Shown here piece after piece: positions 1 to 9,291 of a stretch of DNA of 57,851 nt (within the stretch, counting starts at the first letter, position 1; every line of letters begins with the position of its first letter). Source of the stretch: Entophlyctis helioformis. Taxonomy: Eukaryota; Chytridiomycota; Chytridiomycetes; Chytridiales; Chytriomycetaceae. Position numbers and translations under genes: made by a program. The notes under the pieces are model-generated. The model had not been told where the DNA came from. It was given only the letters and a program-made list of their open reading frames with translations, and did not search any database. The stretch lies in assembly GCA_025526915.1 (NCBI GenBank), contig JAHLKH010000177.1, positions 1 through 57,851 of the forward strand. The letters run 5' to 3'.

Positions 1-1192
1 ACTTGCATTTCCGTCTCAAAGAGACTTTTCAGATCGGCTTCGACGGACCGCAGGCATTGGAACAAGTCGACGCCAGACGATGATCCAGTGAGCGTGTCGA
101 GAAAGGCAAGCGTCTCCAGACACCCACGGAACGCGTTCAAGTCGTGTGTTCTGTTTGCGTGTCAGTCGCGTCAGTCGCGGTGATCCGGATGCACGAATAG
201 GGTATCCCATGAACAAACGAAACGCACCTGGCGAGATGTGTCAACAGTGCCTCTGCGTGCTGCATCCGCACACATGCACATGCACAAACAGCTCTCAGTT
301 TCACAGTCTTCTTGGTATGTCCTTGAGCAATGAACCAGCAACAGACATCAACAAGCAGCGCTCACTGGATCTGTGCGATCGACCTCGGGTGCAATGGACA
401 GCTTGACATGGTCGACACGGCCAGACACCTCAAACACCATCTGTGCATTCACCGACTCGTCAGTCACCAAACTCGCATTCACGTCCTTGAGAAGTGGCGG
501 CAACTCACATCCACAACGACGATCGAGCCACAGATCGTGATGGCCGGCATGCCGCCCTCGACTTCCGACGGCTCTGCCAAGAACTGGAGCCTGTTGAGTG
601 GCCCAGTCCAGTCCAGCCAGTCAGCCAGTCGTCGGTCGACGGACGGACGATCCAAGTCGCAGATGCGGGCACATCGACGCCAAGGCAGACGCACCCCAGA
701 TCAGCGCACATGAGCTCAAAGGCCCGCTTCGGTGATCCGCGACCTGTTGCCGCCGCTCGCATGGCACGCAGCAGCCATCACACAGTCGCGCAGGGCCGTG
801 TGCAGCAGCCGACGTCCACGGACAGCGTCGCTTTGTTTCTGTCGCAGGCAGACGGCGTGAGCAGGAGAGAGCGCATGAGCGGGCAAGCGAGCAGCAGGGC
901 AAGCGCACCTGGAGGGCAGCGGTGTAGTCGGCAGCTGCCAGTGAGGGTGCGGCCGAGTCCAGCAGGCTTGACGCCTGTGCGAGCAACCTGGCCAGATGCC
1001 GCCGCAGCCTGAACGGATTGACGGCGAGCACATGCAGCGACTCTGAGTGCGTGTATGTGCGTATGTGTGTCAGTAGGTAGGCAGGACCGTCGTGCGCACG
1101 TCTGCACACACACACACACCGTGCTGCTGTGCTGGCTGTGCTGGCTGGCTGGCCGTCCGCAGCAGCGTGTCCAACTGGCTGGAGTGCTCCAT
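1..1192 (-). CDS. MED1: Mediator subunit MED1, N-terminal part (runs off left edge)
   Basis: Spliced minus-strand gene, 3' end outside the window. Exons that join in phase: 1120-1192 (start MEHSSQLDTLLRTA), 909-1042, an exon starting at 838, about 366-590, 228-259 and 1-150. The 838 exon was not connected cleanly to the 366-590 exon. The segment containing VNAQMVFEVSGRVDHVKL, then HAEALLTHLARTHDLNAF and LRSVEADLKSLFE, matches the layout of the Med1 domain: the strand, the short loop, then two helices ending in a LxxLExDL-like motif. MED1 belongs to the middle module of the Mediator complex and acts in the nucleus on RNA polymerase II transcription. Near 484-506 the best frame changes from ITICGSIVVVD to LKDVNASLVT with no convincing intron, so a one-base indel is possible there. 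The family call rests on remembered alignment; a different tethering or coiled protein is the alternative. Confidence 0.55.
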
Positions 1193-1365
1193 CTCGCTCG
1201 CTGACGGGATCTATCGCGGCTGTTTGTGGTTCAACGCCAAGCCCATCGATGTGGGCCACGCGCTGGTTCGCCAAAAGACGGCCGCCAACTGCACGCCAGA
1301 AGAGCGCCGGGAAAGTGTAAAGACAATGCATTTTCTAACATGCTGCAGTGCGAAGCCGCTTGGTC

Positions 1366-3370
1366 TCAGGCACAGAACCACAGCTTACACGACTGGTCCA
1401 CCGATCCAGTGGCCACCACGCCCTGCGTGTGGTGCACGGCAACCGACGTCACGAAATGTGTGTGCGCCTCGTACGCCTTGATGGTCTTGCCCGTCGTGAG
1501 GTCCCACACGCGCAACGTCTTGTCGTCCGACACCGTCACAAGGTACGGCGATGAGGCAAAGAAGCACAGGTCTCGGATCCAGTTCTCGTGGCCCGCCTGT
1601 TGCGCCATGCCATGCCATGGTACATGGTGGTGAGTTTGAGCGGATGGGCGAGGCGAGCGACAAGGGGCAGAGACTCACAAAGGAGAAGATGGCCTGTGAC
1701 GAGACAACGTCCCAGATCACGACAATCTTGTCGCGCGACCCAGAGGCGACGTAGATGGGCGATCCGCCCATGACGGGCTGTGTCTTGATGGAGGCCTGCG
1801 CAGCGAGTTTGGTGATGTACGGTGCAACGGCAGACGGGGCAAAGGCAACAGCCTCGACAACGTGGGTATGGCCGCGCAGCTGTGCGACTTCTGTCCAAGT
1901 GGACGCGTCCCACACAATCACAGACTGGCCATGGCCGCGCGTGTCAACGGCACACGCAACGATGAATGACGGCAGGCAGTTGCGACGCACCTGGTCGTTT
2001 GAGCCCGAGGCTGCAAACATGCCGTCCTCGCTCCAGACCACATCTCGCACCCAGTCCTCATGTCCCTGAATAGTCTTGGTGGCATACCTGTGGCAGCCTC
2101 GTGTAAGCCAACGCGCTGGCGACCCATCCAGCCAGCAGTATGCAACCAAGCAAGCAGGCAACCAAGCAACCAAGCAGGCAAGCACACACCCAGTGGCAGT
2201 CTCCCAAAGACGGATCGTCTTGTCGCGCGATGCCGACAGAATATAGTCGCCATTGGGCCGAAAAGGCAACGGCAGACACGCTATGGTCGTGTCCGAACAG
2301 CGTGCGCACACACACATAGTCATTGTCGACATCCCAAAAGCTTGACCGACAGATCCGCAGATCCCGTAACTGCCAGCCAGTTAGTCAGTCAGTCAGTCAG
2401 TCAGTCAGTCAGTCAGTCAGTCAGTCAGTCAGTCAGTCCATGCCGGCCACACCAGCACCGCAGCAGCAGCAGCACCAGCAGCACCAGCATCGCAGCGGCA
2501 CTCACCCATGAGGTTGCCGTTGGGGTGAAAGTCGACATCGTGCACAGCGCGCGTGTGGCCCTTGACGGTGCGCTCGAACCCGCCCGTCTCGTAGTCCCAG
2601 ATCTTGACGGTGGCATCCTCGCTCGCCGTTGCCACGACCGAATACACCGGATGGAAGGCGACCTTGGTGACCGGGCTCCGGTGGCCCGACAGCCGGTGCT
2701 TTTCTGGCGTGCGCGGCAGCAGATCCGCGCCGCCCGACCCAGGACCGCCGCCACCTGCGCCTTGCCGCTTGCGTGGCGGCGCGGCCTGCAGCTCGGCCTG
2801 CAGCTGTGCAATCTGCGTCTCGAGGTCCATGATCTGCGCAGATGCCAGCGGGTGTGTGAGTGTGTGGCGGCGTGAGACAGCCGTGAGACAGCCGTGAGAC
2901 AGCCGACGGCAAGAGGCGGTCAGCCAGCCAGCCAGCAAACCAACCGACGCACAGACCTTCTTCTGCAGACGGATGACCGACGTCCACTTCTTCTCGAGCA
3001 GGCCCGAGTACTTTTGGTTGCCGTCGGCCACAAAGTCTGCGACGCCGGCCTCTTGGCGCAGGGCCGCATAAGAGCTCTGCAGGCCGGCCGAATGCAGATA
3101 GTCGAGGATGGCCAGGCGGCTGTTGGTGGCCGGGCAGCGGTTGGACGTCGTTGTCGTCGTTGGTGTCGTTGGTGTCGTTGGTCGTTGTTGTCGTCGAGCC
3201 AAGAGCCACGTTCAAGCGTCAGTCGACGGACGGACGGCTCCGCCAGGCTGCAGCACCTGCACAGCACGGCAGGCTCGCCAGCCAGCCAGGCCGCCAGCCA
3301 GCCAGCCAGCACACCAACCGACGCACAGCTCTTCCTCTTGCCGGTTCGACAGCAGCGACGTCGCGGCCAT
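1366..3370 (-). CDS. PAC1: LIS1 / PAC1 / NudF dynein regulator (two frame breaks)
   Basis: Seven exons: 3327-3370, 2957-3119, 2506-2833, 2190-2369, 1991-2087, 1679-1924, 1366-1596. The predicted protein is about 428 aa; human LIS1 is 410. A LisH domain (LAILDYLHSAGL) is followed by a coiled coil (LEKKWTSVIRLQKK) and seven WD40 repeats ending GSVDQSCKLWFCA. LIS1 binds cytoplasmic dynein and controls its motility in nuclear migration and vesicle transport. The start MAATSLLSNRQEEE was chosen because its donor (GTGCGT) joins in phase to the LisH exon. Exon 4 has two runs of four T (plus-strand AAAA at 2336-2339 and 2261-2264) where three would keep the WD2-WD3 frame; removing one base from each also restores the exon phase. 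This is probably an assembly error, but a recent pseudogene is not excluded. Confidence 0.92.
2383..2437. repeat. (CAGT)n microsatellite in LIS1 intron
   Basis: About thirteen uninterrupted 4-bp units lie in the intron between LIS1 exons 3 and 4. No coding role is seen; a polymorphic simple repeat. Confidence 0.95.
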
Positions 3371-4178
3371 TCCGAGCGCGTTGTAAGCGGACAAGTGGGC
3401 AAGTGGCGGATTGCCAGCCGCGCACTGTAAAGGGACGAGTGCACCGTCAGATCCCGTTCGCACGCAGCCGCCGTGCGGTGTCTGATGGTATTCTACACCA
3501 GCATCTGAATCTACGACTCGTGCCTCGCAGTCTCGCTCTCTGGCACGGCAGCCGTCGCTCAACAGCTGCTGCTGCATCATGCACGAGAGACGCGGCTGCT
3601 GGACGGTCGCCACTGTCATCGCCAGCATTAACAGCTGCTGCAGGAGTGCGCGATGAGCTGAGCACCGTCTTCAGGCGTCTCGATCCCAAGCACGCCGCGT
3701 GTGCCGCGACTGGCTGCCATGCCGACACTCGACATCAACGGCCTGCGCGCTGCACTCAACTGGCGCATCATGCGTCTCAATGGACAGCTGCGTGCCCAAC
3801 GGCGGCAGCCTACCTCGTCCCCAGCCACACAATCGGCCACAGCATTGCGATCGACTTCCAACAGCCAGGCCATGCACAGCGCAGCAGACGATGCAGACGA
3901 AAGCCATGACTTTGACGATCTGAGCCGGCCGCCACTGCCAGACACGGAGTTGCTGCATCTTGATCTGCCTGGGTCCAGCCGCACTCAGGCTCAGCTACGC
4001 GCATCCCTTGTCGGCGTTGTTGTTACCGATTGTACTCTTTGCATGGCTGGTTGTGATGGCAGCGCTGCTTGATATTCGGCCAACAGCCGAGGTTGCTTTG
4101 GCCAACTTGTGCTTGGTCTGGTTGGTCTTGTTGGCGAAGACAGGCAGAGTCACTGGCTTCATTAAGAGACGCGATCAA
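3371..4178. other. Intergenic stretch with one doubtful small gene
   Basis: About 800 bases between the LIS1 start and the 3' end of the first ankyrin-like gene. It holds a plus-strand open frame at 3719-4072 beginning MPTLDINGLRAALNW and running through a Ser/Thr- and Asp-rich stretch. Overlapping its end in the next frame (about 3963-4160) is a strongly hydrophobic stretch with two possible membrane helices (LSALLLPIVLFAWLVVM and LANLCLVWLVLL). A single one-base shift would fuse them into a small two-TM protein. No family is recognised and no splice sites support the fusion. Confidence 0.3.
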
Positions 4179-5540
4179 TCAAGCAAGGAGAGACAGAATG
4201 CGGTTGATGGCAGCCGTGTTGCCAGTAGTAGCGATCTGCTGGGCTATGGCGTTGCGTCTCTCTGGCGTCAGACTCTTGACCAGAACAGCGGCGATCTCGT
4301 CGGTCTTGGCATTGATGATGGCATCAGCAGTGAAGCCTTCAGTGCGGTTGGCCAGAAGCCACTGGACGACGTCAAGATGTCCATTCTCGGCAGCCCTGTC
4401 CATCGCTCTTGTTGTGCATCCTTCTGTGCGGTTGGCGTGAAGCCACTGGACAATGTGAAGACGGCCAAAATGGGCAGCAACGTCCATCGCTTTTGTTGTG
4501 CATCCTTCGGTGCGGTTGGCCAGAAGCCACTGGACGACGTGCAGGTGACCCATAGCCGCAGCAAGGAATGTCGCCTCAGTCGTGCATCCTTCGGTGCGAT
4601 TGGCATGGAGCCACTGGATGACATGCAGATGGCCAGACCGAGCCGCCAAGTCCATCGCTGTTGTTGTGCATCCTTCCGTGCGGTTGGTGTGAAGCCAGAT
4701 GACCAGATCCAAGTTGCCTGATGCTGCAGCATCATCCATGGCGCGTGACGTGCAGCGAACCTTGGGAAGCGACAGCAGATACTGCACCATCTCGAGTCCG
4801 CCGCATCTTGCAGCAAGATCGAGGACGGACTTTTGACTAGTAATGGCACACTTTTCATGCTGGTTGATCTTCTCGATCGTGACGAGCTTCTTGCCGAGGA
4901 GATGCTTGAGAAAGTCGACGCAGTTGCCCTTGACAGCCATGATGCCGAGTTCAACCATCGAGACTGTCGGTGTTGCATCCAGCCACATCTTCTGCATTGG
5001 GATGCATCCGATCAATTCACCAACGGGTCGCTCGCACAGTCGCTGGTACATGCCGATCGACTTGACATGCGCAACGTCCTCGGCTCGCAGATAGACGTCA
5101 GGCAGCAGGCCGAGATCGCCCTGCCAGTCCATCTTGAAGCCATCAACCCACAGCGCTCGCTTGGCTGCCTTGTCCATCTTGGCGACATCGAGACGGCCGT
5201 GAAGGAAGCGAGTGAGCGGGCCAGCAAAGTCGACGATGATGTCCCGGATCTCTTGCGGACACAGCAGCCAGTAGTCGGACGCCTGCTGTGCTCGCTGAGC
5301 GGCGAGTCTGGCTTGCGGCGACTGCACAACGACGCCGGCTTCCTTGAGTGCCGCTGGCGGAACGGCTTGAACGAACGCAGCGATGATGGCTGCAGGCGAG
5401 TGACCAGCAGTGACGAGGTCCTGCACGATGGCGGCGGCCTTGGCTGCGATGCTCTCTTGCTCATGGCCACCGTTCTTGATGGTGCTCAGCGACTGGCTTG
5501 TGCGACGGCGCTTTGTGTGTGTGCGGGTCTCGGGCGGCAT
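4179..5540 (-). CDS. 28-residue ankyrin-like repeat protein 1
   Basis: 453 aa, single exon, starting MPPETRTHTKRRR; an in-frame extension to 5939 exists but is not family-like. A basic N-terminus leads to a head domain (IRDIIVDFAGPLTRFLHG ... FKMDWQGDLGLLPDVYL) shared with the other family members here. About six degenerate ankyrin-type repeats follow, of the form [27 protein letters not shown], each exactly 28 residues. The C-terminus (SLTPERRNAIAQQIA) closes the array. Ankyrin-type repeats normally mediate protein binding; the partner is unknown. It is the most diverged copy in this window and lacks the AATAAA tail of the others. The function is not known. Confidence 0.8.
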   Translation of the reverse strand: MPPETRTHTKRRRTSQSLSTIKNGGHEQESIAAKAAAIVQDLVTAGHSPAAIIAAFVQAVPPAALKEAGVVVQSPQARLAAQRAQQASDYWLLCPQEIRDIIVDFAGPLTRFLHGRLDVAKMDKAAKRALWVDGFKMDWQGDLGLLPDVYLRAEDVAHVKSIGMYQRLCERPVGELIGCIPMQKMWLDATPTVSMVELGIMAVKGNCVDFLKHLLGKKLVTIEKINQHEKCAITSQKSVLDLAARCGGLEMVQYLLSLPKVRCTSRAMDDAAASGNLDLVIWLHTNRTEGCTTTAMDLAARSGHLHVIQWLHANRTEGCTTEATFLAAAMGHLHVVQWLLANRTEGCTTKAMDVAAHFGRLHIVQWLHANRTEGCTTRAMDRAAENGHLDVVQWLLANRTEGFTADAIINAKTDEIAAVLVKSLTPERRNAIAQQIATTGNTAAINRILSLLA

Positions 5541-6217
5541 CTGTCCGAAAGTGTTTGTTGTTGTGGCGGCAACCACGACGCAACTGCACAGATCCAAGTG
5601 GTGAAGCTGCTGGTCGCTGTGCTGCTCATGTGCTCGGCACTTGCCACGATCACAGTGCCAGCGGCCGTGAGCATGCTGGCTACTGGTGGATGCCGCATGC
5701 ACACAGCCAGAGGCACGGTCACCTCCAGCAGACCTCGGCTTCAGCCGCAGTGGCAGCGAGGCCGCCGAGCAGCGTACAGGCAATCCCAATCCAGCAGGCG
5801 GCAGACACAGCACCATGACCAAGGCTGGATCACTGATCGTGGCTGACACACAACAGCAGGACCACTGACCATCCCAGAGAGCCGCGGCACCGACAGGTCC
5901 GTGGGATCGTCGCCCCCACACGGCGGTGCAGCACTCCATCTGGCATCCAAGTCCGTCGCGGGCATCTCGCCGTCGGTGTCACAGCAGCCATCGCCGCCCA
6001 AGTGCGGTGTTCCATTGCAGCACACAGCACTCCCACGCTCGTCCGTGTGCATCCCTTGTTCGGCGTCGCCTTGCCTTGACATGCTGCTGTCCAGTGGCGC
6101 GTCTGCCTTGCAACCATCGCGTCTGCACAAGACGCGCTCTGTCCCAGTCCACCACATGTCACTGTGCATCAGCAGCCATAAGTTTGAACACAGCATCTGC
6201 GTTCAAGAGTGGCACGC
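5541..6217. other. Gap between two ankyrin-like genes
   Basis: About 680 bases with only shadow-type open frames. It must hold the promoter of the 4179-5540 gene (transcribed leftward) and the 3' flank of the 6234-7679 gene. No recognisable coding or RNA feature was found. Confidence 0.5.
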
Positions 6218-6223
6218 TTTATT
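6218..6223 (-). terminator. Poly(A) signal AATAAA of ankyrin-like gene 2
   Basis: TTTATT on the plus strand, 10 bases beyond the stop codon. The same tail sequence, with AATAAA at the same spacing, follows the paralogues ending at 45324 and 47434, so it is a conserved family 3' end. Confidence 0.7.
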
Positions 6224-6233
6224 GGCAGGCTGA

Positions 6234-7679
6234 TCACGCCTGCTTCTCCGCAACTGCGCGCTCGATACGCTCGACGATTCCGACTAGTTTACGTTGAGCC
6301 CTGGCCCTTCGCAGCATCTCCTTTGCACGCGCAAGGGTCATGCTGTCCACCAGAACATCAACGATCGCATCATCCTTCGCATACCGGAGTGCATCAAATG
6401 TGAACTCGTATCCGCACTCGAGCAAGAACTGCACGACCTCGAGGTGGCCTTCTTTTGCTGCATCATCCATCGCCTTTGTCGTGCATCCTTCAGTCCTGTT
6501 GGCATGCAGCCACCGCACAACATCGAGATGACCATTTTGCGCTGCACGGTCCATCGCCTCCGTGGTGCATCCTTCCGTCCGATTCTCGTGGAGCCACTTG
6601 ATCACGTCGAGATGGCCGTTCGCAGCTGCACCATTCATCGCCCATTTCGTACATCCTTCCGTCCTGGTGACATGCAGCCACTGAACAACTTCGAGATGAC
6701 CGTGCTTCGCCGCGGAATCCATCGCGTACCAGGAGCATCCTTCTGTCCTGTTCTCGTGGAGCCACATGACCACATCGAGATGGCCCTTCTCTGCTGCATT
6801 GGAAATAGCAGATGCGCATCCTTCGGTGCGGTTCTCGTGGAGCCACTTGACCACATGGAGATGGCCGTTCGCTGCCGCGGAGTCCATCGCATCGATCGTG
6901 CATCCTTCCGTCCGATTCTCGTGGAGCCACTGCACAACCTCGAGATGGCCATACTCCGCAGCACGATCCATAGCTTCATCCGAGCACGACGTGTTGCCTG
7001 CATCGTGCAGCATCTGTACAACATCGAGATGGCCACTCTCTGCAGCCATATCCATCGCCATCCATCTTTCGTAACTCTCGAACTTGTCGAGGGCAACGCC
7101 GTGATGCTCAACAAGGTGCTTGAGGAGTGCCGCGTGGCCGTAGTAGATCGCTATCCAGCCAAGAGCGATCGGATGCGAAAAGTCCAGAAGGTCGAACCAG
7201 CCGTTGCGCATGGGGATGTGATGGAGGCGAGTCGACTCGAAGCCAAGGACCTCAGGGTCGATGTCGACTAGGTACTGGTTGAGCTGTTCGTTTATGTCGA
7301 CTTGAAGTGCTTGGTCTGGAAAGCGAGTGCACAGGCGGCCGTACATAGACCGAGAGACTGGCAGCGAGAGCATGTCGAGAGCAGGCCGCTCGTGCTGGTT
7401 GGCCTCGCCAGCATAGATGGTGACGTCTGGCAACAGAGCGAGGTCGCCTTGCCAGTCGATGCTGATGGCATCCGTCCACAGCGCTTCGACTGTCGCTTCG
7501 TCGAGGCTGTCCTTGTCGCCGAGCAGACCGTTGATGAAGAGCGTGAGGGGGCCAGCTGCCTTGAGTATCATGGCGTGCACCTCGGCTGGCTTGCTGTCCC
7601 AGTGGCTGCGTCCGTACGGCAGAGACCCGTTGTCGTCCAGCTCAAGCGAAGCGACTGTCACATCAGCGAGGTTGTCCAT
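6234..7679 (-). CDS. 28-residue ankyrin-like repeat protein 2
   Basis: 481 aa, single exon, start MDNLADVTVASLELDD. The head domain (HAMILKAAGPLTLFINGLLG ... ISIDWQGDLALLPDV) is close to those of the genes at 43708 and 45652. A hinge (IPMRNGWFDLLDFSHPIALGW) is followed by about nine 28-residue repeats, most carrying [10 protein letters not shown], then a cap ([20 protein letters not shown]) and a basic tail. No signal peptide or membrane helix is seen, so it is probably cytosolic or nuclear. Each repeat carries an N-R-T sequon and one Cys. A protein-binding scaffold is likely; the partner is unknown. Confidence 0.85.
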   Translation of the reverse strand: MDNLADVTVASLELDDNGSLPYGRSHWDSKPAEVHAMILKAAGPLTLFINGLLGDKDSLDEATVEALWTDAISIDWQGDLALLPDVTIYAGEANQHERPALDMLSLPVSRSMYGRLCTRFPDQALQVDINEQLNQYLVDIDPEVLGFESTRLHHIPMRNGWFDLLDFSHPIALGWIAIYYGHAALLKHLVEHHGVALDKFESYERWMAMDMAAESGHLDVVQMLHDAGNTSCSDEAMDRAAEYGHLEVVQWLHENRTEGCTIDAMDSAAANGHLHVVKWLHENRTEGCASAISNAAEKGHLDVVMWLHENRTEGCSWYAMDSAAKHGHLEVVQWLHVTRTEGCTKWAMNGAAANGHLDVIKWLHENRTEGCTTEAMDRAAQNGHLDVVRWLHANRTEGCTTKAMDDAAKEGHLEVVQFLLECGYEFTFDALRYAKDDAIVDVLVDSMTLARAKEMLRRARAQRKLVGIVERIERAVAEKQA

Positions 7680-7823
7680 TGTCGTCGAGCAGCGTTTTGT
7701 GGTTGGCAGGCAAGCGTGTCACAGCCACAACGCTGCTTTGGACAAGCTGCGCAGCATGGCTGCCACTGCACGTCTGTAAAAGGGACCGGCTTCATTGAGA
7801 TTGGACAACAGCAGACGAGGTTG

Positions 7824-9215
7824 CTACGTGCTGGATGCTGCAGCCTTGGTGAGTAGATGGCGCTCGCTTTCGTACACTCGGCGCGCAATATCCTCGCACA
7901 GACGACGCTTTTCGCCAGTGCCCATGAACCGCCACTGCGGCACATCCGACGCTGTTGCCACGAACCTCTTGACAAACGAGTACTTCCAGATGGCGTCTGT
8001 CAGATCGCGGCCCTCCATAAACACATCGCCGCTCCCCACGCCGCTCATGGCACGCAGCGCACTCTGTATCAGCAGTCTCCGCTCAGTGGGTGGGAACGGC
8101 GGCTCGCTGGCGAGACTGGCAACAAGCTGCGATGCGTCATTGGAGTCGCCGTCAAGGAACGCTAGCACACGGCCATCGATGACGTTGTGGACATCAAATG
8201 CAGGCGACGCAGACCGGATGAGTGCAAGCCGTTCGGCGTTTGTGCACTTTGGCGGCGGGCGTTTGATGGTGATGGAGGACATCAGCCATGACAGGTGAGC
8301 GACAAGCCGCAGGGGCCGCACCATGGCGATCGGAGCATCCATGTCAATGGACGACGACGAGGAGACGAGAAGATCGCCGGTGGTGGGGACGGGCGACACC
8401 GCGTACTCGAGGTAGAAGTCGAGCTCGCCGAGATAGTGGGAGCCAGGAGTGCTGGCGTCAAAGTGGTACTGGCGCTCAAACTCGGGGCGGTACGTCTCGT
8501 TGAAGAGCGTGTGTGCGGTGAGGAAGGCGGCCGCGGATGACTGCGGGGCAGGCTGCGACGTGTACTTGGAGACGTACTCGGAATGCAGGGACGCCCATGC
8601 CTCGTTGCAAACGCGGACTGGGACGACCACGCGGTTCATGGGAAGCAGCCCATCAGGCGATGCCACGTATCCGTGCGGCGCGAGCGGTGACGGTGCAGCG
8701 GACTGATCGCCTGCAAGGCCGGCACTCTCAGCGCCAGGACGCTCAGACGCACCGTCAGCACCGTCAGTGCCGGTAGCAGCATAGACGGCAGGCAGGAACG
8801 TCACGGTTTGGTTGGCAAAGTTGACGTGCGAAGGTGCCAGCCGCACGTACGACGGCCTGGCGTGCACGACGCTTGGAGCGACAGCGTCGCCCGGAAGCGC
8901 GTTTGCAGCCGGCGACGGCGCGCCGAGGGTGGTGCGAAGCGAGCCGGCCGGACACTCGATGTACACGCACGGCAGCGACCAGTTGAGGGCAGAGCCTCGA
9001 CGATGGATGCCGACGCCGTGCGACGTGCGGCCGAGCACCTTGAGCAGCAGCGCCTGGTGGGCCGCGGCCTGCATGGTGCGCGAGCAGCGCGCGACGGCCG
9101 CGACGGACGCCAGGTCCAGCCAGCCCAGCGCATCGGCCAGCACGGGCAGCGGCAGGCTCTGCAGCGAGGCCGCTGCGATGGCCGGCGTGGCAGCGGTTGG
9201 GTTGCACGCAGTCAT
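7824..9215 (-). CDS. F-box-like protein, hypothetical
   Basis: 463 aa, one exon. The N-terminus (LPLPVLADALGWLDLASVAA, then VARCSRTM) has the spacing of an F-box: Leu-Pro start, helix, and a Cys-Ser-rich end. The rest, about 400 aa, is not recognised. It has Ala/Ser/Pro-rich linkers, a central FETYRPEFERQYHFD-type segment and a charged C-terminus. F-box proteins recruit substrates to SCF ubiquitin ligases; that role is inferred from the first 40 residues only. The start codon lies 76 bases from the divergent SLA2 start, so the two genes must share a promoter. Confidence 0.6.
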   Translation of the reverse strand: MTACNPTAATPAIAAASLQSLPLPVLADALGWLDLASVAAVARCSRTMQAAAHQALLLKVLGRTSHGVGIHRRGSALNWSLPCVYIECPAGSLRTTLGAPSPAANALPGDAVAPSVVHARPSYVRLAPSHVNFANQTVTFLPAVYAATGTDGADGASERPGAESAGLAGDQSAAPSPLAPHGYVASPDGLLPMNRVVVPVRVCNEAWASLHSEYVSKYTSQPAPQSSAAAFLTAHTLFNETYRPEFERQYHFDASTPGSHYLGELDFYLEYAVSPVPTTGDLLVSSSSSIDMDAPIAMVRPLRLVAHLSWLMSSITIKRPPPKCTNAERLALIRSASPAFDVHNVIDGRVLAFLDGDSNDASQLVASLASEPPFPPTERRLLIQSALRAMSGVGSGDVFMEGRDLTDAIWKYSFVKRFVATASDVPQWRFMGTGEKRRLCEDIARRVYESERHLLTKAAASST

Positions 9216-9291
9216 GGGCGGTGTCGCGGGGGCAGATCTGGGTCGGAGCGTTGGTGTAGCTTAACGCGAAAGTAGGAAAGTGCCGACAGCG

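Noticed and set aside
2383..2437. CRISPR-like short repeat array
   Set aside because: A pure 4-bp microsatellite with no spacers, in an intron of a eukaryotic gene. No CRISPR array was seen anywhere in the window.
3960..4721. Plus-strand 253-codon frame running across ankyrin-like gene 1
   Set aside because: Beyond about 4180 it is the antisense shadow of the repeat array; only the first hydrophobic part is of interest.
6294..7271. Plus-strand 325-codon frame opposite ankyrin-like gene 2
   Set aside because: Antisense of the 84-bp repeat; similar shadows appear opposite every copy in the family.
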